Assembly: GCA_946221975.1 (NCBI GenBank)
Contig: CAMIGT010000091.1
Location: 1-6,261, forward strand
Origin: an uncultured Blastococcus sp.
GTDB lineage: Bacteria > Actinomycetota > Actinomycetes > Mycobacteriales > Antricoccaceae
DNA: 6,261 nucleotides
Direction: 5' to 3'
The notes beneath the pieces were generated by a model that was given only the letters and a program-made list of their open reading frames with translations, made no database searches and was not told the DNA's origin. Positions 5,198-6,261 of the stretch are shown piece by piece (position 1 is the first letter of the stretch; the number at the start of each line of letters is the position of its first letter). The position numbers were made by a program, and so were the translations under genes.

Positions 5198-6261
5198 TTG
5201 GCAGGCTCCCGCCCCGATTCGACCGTCCGCTCGTCCGCTGTCATGGGTACTGATGGCTCTCCGATTCCCGGAGCTCCCAAGCGCGTTTCGTTCGCGAAGA
5301 TCCGCGAGCCCCTCGCCGTACCCGACCTCCTCGCCCTGCAGACCTCGAGCTTCGACTGGCTCGTCGGTAACGACGCATGGCGTGCGCGCAACAGCGACGA
5401 TCCCGACGCGGTCAGCGGTCTGGAGGAGATCCTCAACGAGATCTCCCCGATCGAAGATTTCTCCGACTCCATGTCCCTCACCTTCTCGAACCCGCGCTTC
5501 GAAGAGGTCAAAGCACCGATCGACGTGTGCAAAGAGAAGGACATGACCTACTGTGCCCCGCTGTTCGTCACCGCGGAGTTCATGAACAACGAGACTGGCG
5601 AGATCAAGAGCCAGACCGTCTTCATGGGCGACTTCCCGATGATGACCCCCGGCGGCACCTTCGTCATCAACGGCACCGAGCGTGTCGTCGTCTCGCAGCT
5701 CGTCCGCTCGCCGGGCGTCTACTTCGACCGCTCGCTCGATAAGACCACCGACAAGGACGTCTACGGCTGCAAGGTCATCCCGAGCCGCGGCGCCTGGCTG
5801 GAGTTCGACGTCGACAAGCGCGACACCGTCGGCGTGCGCATCGACCGCAAGCGCCGCCAGCCGGTCACCGTCCTGCTGAAGGCCCTGGGCTGGAGCGAGG
5901 ACCGCATCCGCGAGCACTTCTCGTGGAGCGAGACCATGCTCGCGACCCTCGAGAAGGACAACATCAAGACCGAGGACGAGGCGCTCCTCGACATCTACCG
6001 CAAGCTGCGCCCGGGCGAGCCGCCGACGCGTGACTCGGCCAAGACGCTGCTGACCAACCTGTTCTTCAACCCCAAGCGCTACGACCTCGCCAAGGTCGGC
6101 CGCTACAAGGTCAACAAGAAGCTCGGGCTGGACCTGCCGGCGACCGAGAGCGTGCTCACCGAGGACGACATCGTCGCGGCGATCGAGTACATCGTGCACC
6201 TGCACGCCTTCGACGAGGGCTACGACCTCGACGACATCGACCACTTCGGCAACCGTCGCCT
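5198..6261 (+). CDS. rpoB: DNA-directed RNA polymerase subunit beta (N-terminal part, runs off right edge)
   Basis: Core subunit of RNA polymerase; it forms one side of the active-site cleft. The frame is open from TTG 5198 to the window end, giving 354 full codons out of about 1,150 expected. The start, reading LAGSRPDS, resembles the TTG start and short variable tail of mycobacterial RpoB. Conserved protrusion and lobe sequence follows: [62 protein letters not shown] (157-176), [64 protein letters not shown] and [10 protein letters not shown]. Val165 matches the position of E. coli Val146 and M. tuberculosis Val170, where changes give rifampicin resistance, and is wild type. The main rifampicin-resistance region lies beyond the window. 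rpoC is expected downstream. Confidence 0.98.
   Translation, partial: MAGSRPDSTVRSSAVMGTDGSPIPGAPKRVSFAKIREPLAVPDLLALQTSSFDWLVGNDAWRARNSDDPDAVSGLEEILNEISPIEDFSDSMSLTFSNPRFEEVKAPIDVCKEKDMTYCAPLFVTAEFMNNETGEIKSQTVFMGDFPMMTPGGTFVINGTERVVVSQLVRSPGVYFDRSLDKTTDKDVYGCKVIPSRGAWLEFDVDKRDTVGVRIDRKRRQPVTVLLKALGWSEDRIREHFSWSETMLATLEKDNIKTEDEALLDIYRKLRPGEPPTRDSAKTLLTNLFFNPKRYDLAKVGRYKVNKKLGLDLPATESVLTEDDIVAAIEYIVHLHAFDEGYDLDDIDHFGNRR

Noticed and set aside
5053..5253. Small open frame in the rpoB leader as a possible leader peptide
   Set aside because: TTG start at the expected transcript end, no Shine-Dalgarno sequence, overlaps rpoB out of frame and has no attenuation-type codon run.
4994..6244. Long open frame of about 416 codons on the minus strand opposite rpoB
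   Set aside because: It lies antisense to a certain rpoB, and its long D/E/V/L-rich translation is what antisense reading of high-GC codons gives. No family resemblance or ribosome binding site.
1..6261. CRISPR array, tRNA, rRNA, insertion sequence or attachment site
   Set aside because: No regularly spaced long repeats, no cloverleaf or rRNA-like sequence, no transposase or integrase gene and no terminal inverted repeats were seen.

Overview
The window comes from a high-GC actinobacterium. Three things point there: third codon positions are almost all G or C; the truncated gene at the right edge is an rpoB that starts with TTG and reads like actinobacterial RNA polymerase beta; and the other families present (the DUF2332 protein, the UvrB-independent type of UvrA, the Fsr-like MFS transporter) are common in actinobacteria. 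I cannot name the genus.

Layout. (1) Positions 1-636, minus strand: the first 212 codons of a UvrA-like tandem ABC ATPase that runs off the left edge. (2) Positions 637-716: a short divergent promoter region. (3) Positions 717-3590, plus strand: three tightly packed, overlapping genes, namely a DUF2332 protein, a CaiB/BaiF-type (family III) CoA-transferase, and a GAD-like/DUF1851 protein related to type VI immunity protein Tdi1. The overlaps are 4 and 14 bases, so this looks like one translationally coupled operon. (4) Positions 3591-3714: a spacer with a weak hairpin and a direct repeat. (5) Positions 3715-4893, plus strand: a 12-TM MFS transporter of the fosmidomycin-resistance (Fsr) type. 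(6) Positions 4894-5197: a 304-base non-coding region with two strong hairpins, a good sigma-70-type promoter and a structured mRNA leader. (7) From 5198 to the right edge: the first 354 codons of rpoB.

How it fits together. rpoB is the conserved anchor. It has its own promoter (TAGACA, 17 bases, TACTAT) and a roughly 145-base leader, and it lies next to a variable set of accessory genes rather than directly behind rplJ-rplL. The accessory genes suggest acyl-CoA metabolism (CoA-transferase), efflux (MFS), DNA or drug-damage handling (UvrA-like) and two proteins of unknown role. Nothing seen in the sequence joins these into one pathway beyond the coupling of the three-gene operon.

I found no clear new mobile element, CRISPR array, tRNA or rRNA. 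The least explained parts are the coupled operon ending in an orphan immunity-like protein, a probable leaderless start for the DUF2332 gene, and the dyad and RNA structure in front of rpoB.
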